Assembly: GCF_023206395.1 (NCBI RefSeq)
Contig: NZ_CP066149.1
Span: forward strand, 3,410,001 to 3,474,000
Length of the DNA: 64,000 nucleotides
From: Vibrio sp. ED004
GTDB taxonomy: Bacteria > Pseudomonadota > Gammaproteobacteria > Enterobacterales > Vibrionaceae
Direction: 5' to 3'
A model generated the notes under the pieces. That model was not told where the DNA came from. It worked only from the letters and a program-made list of their open reading frames with translations, and did no database searches. Below, one piece after another: positions 59,858 to 64,000 of this stretch. The stretch's first letter is position 1; each line of letters begins with the position of its first letter. Made by a program: the position numbers and the translations under genes.

Positions 59858-60279
59858 CTATTCCATAGAACCGACTAGAATATCGATAGGAGAGGTGTCG
59901 ATGATCTGTTTCGAATGGGAAATAAGTTTATGCCAAAAATCATGGTGGTGACCACACATCAATAGGTCGACGTTGTTTGCTTCGATGGTATTTTTGAGTT
60001 TATCGTTCAAATCGCCCGTACCCACGAAAATATGCTTGATAGGTGCTTTGCATAAGCCTCAAACTCTTTCAGGTGATTAACTGCATCTTCATTGATGGGT
60101 AAATCACCGTCGTTCCCTTGAATATCAACGAGTTCAGGATAAATTTCACCATGGGTACCGTCGATATAAACAAACGAAATACCCGCATCGAGTTTATCGG
60201 CGAAGAAAGCCGCTCTATCAATAAGTACTTTGGTGTCTTCAGATAGTTCAACGGCGACTAGAATATGTCGGTATTCCAT
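59858..60279 (-). pseudogene. Universal stress protein (UspA family), one frameshift
   Basis: About 140 residues. YRHILVAVELSEDTKVLIDRA starts the UspA fold; after a break near 60050 it continues IKHIFVGTGDLNDKLKN, ANNVDLLMCGHHHDFWHKLI, and TSPIDILVGSME. GHHHDFWHKL stands where the ATP-binding G-x2-G-x9-G loop normally lies, so nucleotide binding may differ. It lies upstream of the photolyase operon on the same strand. Confidence 0.82.
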
Positions 60280-60514
60280 AATTTAAGCCTTTTATTGTGG
60301 GTTATGTATCAAGCATAGTTTTTGTTGGCGCAAATGATATCGAAGAGGTCTCATATTGCGCAAAATCATCATTCAAAGATCTTCTAAGTACCCTCGTATC
60401 TATATCGCTTTGATTGATAAGAAATTTACAAAAGGTTGTTATAGTGGTTCGAGCGTTAGCTTATGCTAGTAGATAGGCTCGACAGTCCAACGCGCCATTA
60501 ACGAAGAGGCATCA

Positions 60515-61654
60515 ATGACAGCATTACTTACCATTCCCACTCGAACACTTGGCTTTGATTACGATATTGAGATCAGTGATTGGTCGCAAAAGCTCGTGGG
60601 CTTTCATGTGTTCGAAGATGGTAGACGCCCGCTTGATGGTGGCATTGGGTTAAGTCTCAATCTTGTGGAGCAGTTTGATGTTAATGGTCGCTGGTTAGAA
60701 TCCTTGCCAGCTCGTTATCGTGAAATCACAGATGACTTTCCAGAGTATCAGTATCAAATGCTATGGTTGGCTGCGAACACCTATGAAGCGGCACAACTGC
60801 TTGAATTAAGGCCCGTTATCTTGGCGATGATTTGCATGAAATACAGTGTCGATAATCAGAAAGCATTAGAGCTGAGCCGTTTAGGACAAAAGAAGATCTT
60901 AGCCAAGTTGGGTTTAGACAGCAGCAAAGCGACGCTGAAATTTATCGATAAGCTAGAGCTGCACTACAACGTTGGTGACGAGCTCGACCACATCGTTCGA
61001 ATCCTTGAGCCATTACAAAGGCGCGTTTCTTAAGTTTAAGCACTACTCAAAGGTCGGCTACACAGCACTGCGTTTGGACCAAGTACATCCATTTTTGACA
61101 GGCAGTCGACTCGGTATTGCGATGGTTGAAGAGGGCAGGCTCAATGCTCCATCGAAGATGGCGATGTTCCAAGATGCAATTTTGTTAGGGCAGGATTTAG
61201 AAATTGATGATCCTCTGCGCTCGATTACCAGCCAAAACTCATTCGCGATGTTTGAACAGCTTCATGATAGATGGACGGAACAGCGTCAACTGCGTCGTCT
61301 AGAAGGCAGTCGCCCATTAGACATGGATATTCCTTATCCTGTGCCTCTACTTGGTAATGACAACATCCACCCAATTACCGATTACTACGACCTCGAGAAA
61401 GAGGGTATCGAGCAAAAACACTGTATAGGCGTGTACCATAATAGAATCATGAGTGATCGCTATGTGGTGTTTAGAGTGTTGAAACCTCAGCGTTTGACCA
61501 TAGGCTTGCGCCGTGTTCCTAGCAAAGTATTTCCGTTTGAAATTGACCAAATCTGTGGCAAAGGAATGCACCGCCGTCTGAATCTGCTCTGCAAGTTATC
61601 CATGATTGGTTAGAAACGAGCAAGCAAAAGTATCCGAAGTATCGTCGTGAATAA
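60515..61654 (+). pseudogene. PcfJ-domain protein, two frameshifts
   Basis: About 380 residues. Unrecognised helical N-terminus (residues 1-165). The C-terminal part has QKHCIGVYHNRIMSDRYVVFRVLKPQ, then LTIGLRR, FEIDQICGKGN and HDWLETS, the pattern of PcfJ-like domains (found in PcfJ of conjugative plasmids and in chromosomal homologues). Breaks near 61015 and 61563. GAAGAGG lies upstream of the ATG. Function unknown. Confidence 0.75.
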
Positions 61655-61685
61655 GTTATCGTCGTGAAGTTGAAGGAAAATCAGT

Positions 61686-61823
61686 ATGTATCAGCAAGGC
61701 GATTTATGTCCTCATTGTGGTTTGATTATTGTTATGCCAACTGACTTACAAACCGAATGCTTAGGCTGTGGAGAAGAGATTAATCAAGAACCAGACGATG
61801 AACATTATGAGGAAGAAGAGTAG
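61686..61823 (+). CDS. 45-aa zinc-ribbon peptide with acidic tail
   Basis: A 45-residue protein with CPHCG and CLGCG pairs 19 residues apart, and a C-terminal run of Asp/Glu (EPDDEHYEEEE). GAAGGAAAA precedes the ATG by about 8 nt. It starts 31 nt after the PcfJ-domain gene and is probably co-transcribed. The fold should bind one zinc; partner unknown. Confidence 0.7.
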   Translation: MYQQGDLCPHCGLIIVMPTDLQTECLGCGEEINQEPDDEHYEEEE

Positions 61824-61901
61824 TGATATTCGTCTTCTATCCCTACATCAAAAGTCATGATCTACAGCCCTATTTATCCAGTATTTGAAAAGGAATTTTG
61901 A

Positions 61902-62368
61902 ATGCAGAAAGTCGTCTTCAGACAATGTGACCAACACTCACCACACTGGCGACAGCTCGAACGTCTTTTTCAAAGCGAATGGGCGGACTTTGAGTTTAAA
62001 ACGGCCTATCCAGAGCAATCAACCCCGACAATATTCAATTGCCACCAGTACTCGTAGTGCTTCGCGAAAATGTCGTGATTGGCGGTTTGGCGTATTCCCA
62101 TTTTCAAGAACCTCATAAAGTGAGGGATGTAGTATGGATCAATGCCGTTTATGTGGATGAGGAATGGCGCGGTCAAGGCATTGCGAGTGAGTTGATCAAG
62201 CGTGCGGTCGAGCAAATGCCAGGCTTCTATCAGTCTGCAGCGTCGCAAGATTCAACGTCTGATCTTTACGCCTACACTAATATTCCGTCTTTGTATCTCT
62301 CCCTTGGTTGGTCAACCGTCGATATAGAAACCGATCCCGACCATCATGTGATGAGCATTCCTATTTAA
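61902..62368 (+). pseudogene. GNAT acetyltransferase, one frameshift
   Basis: About 156 residues. The N-terminal SEWADFEFKTAYPEQS continues, after a break near 62030, as LPPVLVVLRENVVIGGLAYSHF and VDEEWRGQGIASELIKRAVEQ (acetyl-CoA loop), then YTNIPSLYLSLGW. AAAAGGAATTTT precedes the ATG. Substrate unknown. Confidence 0.82.
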
Positions 62369-62389
62369 GTTGGTTAATCAGCGCAATCG

Positions 62390-63174
62390 TTATTTATCAA
62401 GTTGGCAATAACACACGGTTAAATACGCTTGCTGTTGTTCTAAGTACCTGTACTGGCAGGTTATTGCCCTTAAATCACTTCTTGCTACACTGTCACTTAT
62501 GATGTCGTGAGTTTGCAAAATGACTTGTTGTGATAATGCAAATTTAACACCGACTTTGTCTATCGCGATCAGTGTTGCAGAGCCAAAATCCAAGCTGTTA
62601 GTCACAAATCGACCCAACGCTTTATAGATGGCTTCCTTAGCCGAAAATAGTAATGTCACAGCTTCTGAATAAGTCATCCCAAACTTCAGCATAAGCTCTA
62701 TCTCATCAACGTTTGCCACCATGTTTCCGATATCACGACATACGTCATTTGTTATTGAGTGTTGAATATCAATCCCGATGCTTTCTCTGTTTGAATTGCG
62801 AGAAGGTAAAACCGCGATACAAGCCAAGTCTTCACTGTGGGAAATTGAACCCGCAACACCTGAAGGCAACGTTGGGCTTCGGGCAATGTTTGGCTCAAGC
62901 CTCTGATGCGCGAAGCCCAGTTGTTGTAACTCCTTTGCGACCAAATAACGCCCTGCAAAGTATTCGGCCTTCCTTTTGTCGACCGAATGAGTAATTGCGA
63001 TGGGGCAGTACACGTTAGTTATATCAAATAGCTTGTCATTGAAGTGCCGTTTATCAAACTGCGCGATATGGATATCAATCTTTTATCATTGAAGCCCAAG
63101 CCTGTTGTAAAACAGAATTCATCGACCATAAACGGATGATCCAGTGGTAATGGGTGAAAGGTGCTGTTCTTCAT
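62390..63174 (-). pseudogene. EntD-like 4'-phosphopantetheinyl transferase, one frameshift
   Basis: Moves phosphopantetheine from CoA to carrier domains. About 260 residues once the short N-terminal part (HPLPLDHPFMVDEFCFTTGLGFN) is joined to the main frame near 63085. Diagnostic motifs are GSISHSEDLACIAV, IGIDIQH (Mg-binding Asp), and FSAKEAIYKAL. The EntD-type N-terminus suggests that it serves siderophore synthetases. This fits the Fur-controlled transporter on its other side. The ATG at 63174 is preferred. Confidence 0.82.
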
Positions 63175-63292
63175 TGGCTTAACCATTTTGCAACAAGGTG
63201 AATAATCCGTAACAAGCGTATGTGATTCATCGTAAGAACGCTAACCCTTTAAATTATAGGGAAAAAGCTCGTATGGCATATAGTTTAATCTA

Positions 63293-63311
63293 AATGAAAA
63301 TCGTTTGCATT
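63293..63311. promoter_or_regulatory. Fur-like box upstream of ABC ATPase
   Basis: AATGAAAATCGTTTGCATT matches the Fur palindrome AATGATAATCATTATCATT at 15 of 19 positions. It lies about 100 bp upstream of the transporter gene and also close to the divergent entD-like start, so it may act on both. Confidence 0.65.
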
Positions 63312-63412
63312 TGAATTTTTGCAAGTGTATAAAAGCGTGTCTGTTAATGATTTTATGAATATGTTCGTATTTCATTAATTTTTAGTGAATGATGTGTTTT
63401 AAGGTTGAAGAT

Positions 63413-64000
63413 ATGCTCGAAGCAAAGGGACTCGGTTTTAGCGTAGGGGATAAACAATTGCTCAAGACATTTGATGTGTCGTTTGAGCAAGGAAAAATTT
63501 ACGCTTTAGTTGGGCACAACGGCTCCGGGAAGTCGACCTTATTAAAGTTGCTCGCTAAGCAACAGCACGCCACTTCAGGTGATATTTTTCTTAAAGATAA
63601 ACCTGTAGCTAAGTGGTCAGATAAAGATTTCGCTCAGCAAATTGCCTACTTACCACAACATTTACCCGCAACCGATAGTCTATCAGGCAAAGATCTTGTG
63701 AGCTTTGGTCGTTACCCTTGGCATGGCTTATTAGGCCGACTCTCAAGTAAAGATAAGCAATACGTTCAAGAGGCGATGCAACTCACCGACACTATCCAAT
63801 ACGCTGATCGTTTAGTCGATACTTTGTCGGGTGGTGAACGCCAGCGTGTGTGGCTTGCGATGCTGTTGGCTCAGCGCACCAAATACCTATTGCTCGATGA
63901 ACCACTAGCAGCGCTCGATATTGGTCATCAGATTGAAATGCTGACATTGATTAAGCAATTGAGTGAAACGTTAGAGATCGGTGTGATCATCGTGATACAC
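63413..64000 (+). CDS. Iron-siderophore ABC transporter ATPase, FhuC/FepC-like (3' end cut by window)
   Basis: ATPase of a FecCD-type importer. Walker A GHNGSGKSTLLKLLAKQ is near residue 35, Q-loop YLPQHL, then GRYPWHGLLG, the signature LSGGERQRVWLAMLLAQ and Walker B YLLLDEPLAALD. The H-loop His is about the last codon in the window. The segment FGRYPWHG is typical of siderophore and heme importers. The gene continues past 64000. About 240 nt of non-coding DNA separate it from the divergent entD-like gene. Confidence 0.88.
   Translation, partial: MLEAKGLGFSVGDKQLLKTFDVSFEQGKIYALVGHNGSGKSTLLKLLAKQQHATSGDIFLKDKPVAKWSDKDFAQQIAYLPQHLPATDSLSGKDLVSFGRYPWHGLLGRLSSKDKQYVQEAMQLTDTIQYADRLVDTLSGGERQRVWLAMLLAQRTKYLLLDEPLAALDIGHQIEMLTLIKQLSETLEIGVIIVIH

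Overview
The window reads as part of a Vibrio chromosome, most likely from the Splendidus clade. This is inferred from gene content and from the dispersed intergenic repeats, not from a database match. It holds about fifty genes or gene remnants and one tRNA. The left part (about 1-17 kb) is ordinary chromosome: small enzymes, regulators and efflux proteins, a metA gene with a clear MetJ operator, a YgjP-like peptidase-rlmF pair, two GGDEF proteins and several conserved genes of unknown function. Two tiny Cys4 proteins (42 and 41 aa) near 6.2-6.7 kb are tandem paralogues.

From 17.1 to about 26 kb there is an accessory block just behind a tRNA-Val(GAC) gene. It starts with a three-gene unit of unknown function: a 39-aa Gly/Ser/Pro-rich peptide, a 335-aa helical protein and a small frameshifted gene. 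Next comes a WYL-domain repressor. Divergent from it is a tightly overlapping four-gene operon that looks like a Wadjet/MksBEFG anti-plasmid condensin in the order D-C-A-B: a compact Toprim nuclease subunit, an SMC-like ATPase, a kleisin-like subunit and a winged-helix MukE-like subunit. No integrase is visible. A purA copy that looks divergent from the housekeeping form follows, then a cation efflux pump overlapping its probable MarR regulator. That pair is preceded by two palindromes.

From about 29.9 kb to 63 kb almost every long gene is interrupted by one or more single-base indels, often in homopolymers, while the encoded proteins stay conserved across all frames. I read this mainly as poor consensus quality rather than gene decay, and I give each broken gene as one span. 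This part carries a chemoreceptor, a DHH phosphoesterase, a GH18 chitinase, a LysR regulator and a Fur-box TonB receptor. It also carries a PAS-GGDEF protein, a subtilisin-like protease, an ArgO-type exporter, a GST and sbcDC. A 61-bp tandem repeat array follows, split by an IS110/IS1111-type element. Beyond it lies a photobiology cluster (DUF2256, SDR, FeS-type (6-4) photolyase, DASH cryptochrome) with a RIO-like kinase.

The right end has a universal stress protein, a PcfJ-domain gene with a 45-aa zinc-ribbon peptide, a GNAT gene, an EntD-like phosphopantetheinyl transferase and the start of an iron-siderophore ABC ATPase behind a Fur-like box. The last two suggest that a siderophore locus continues past the window.
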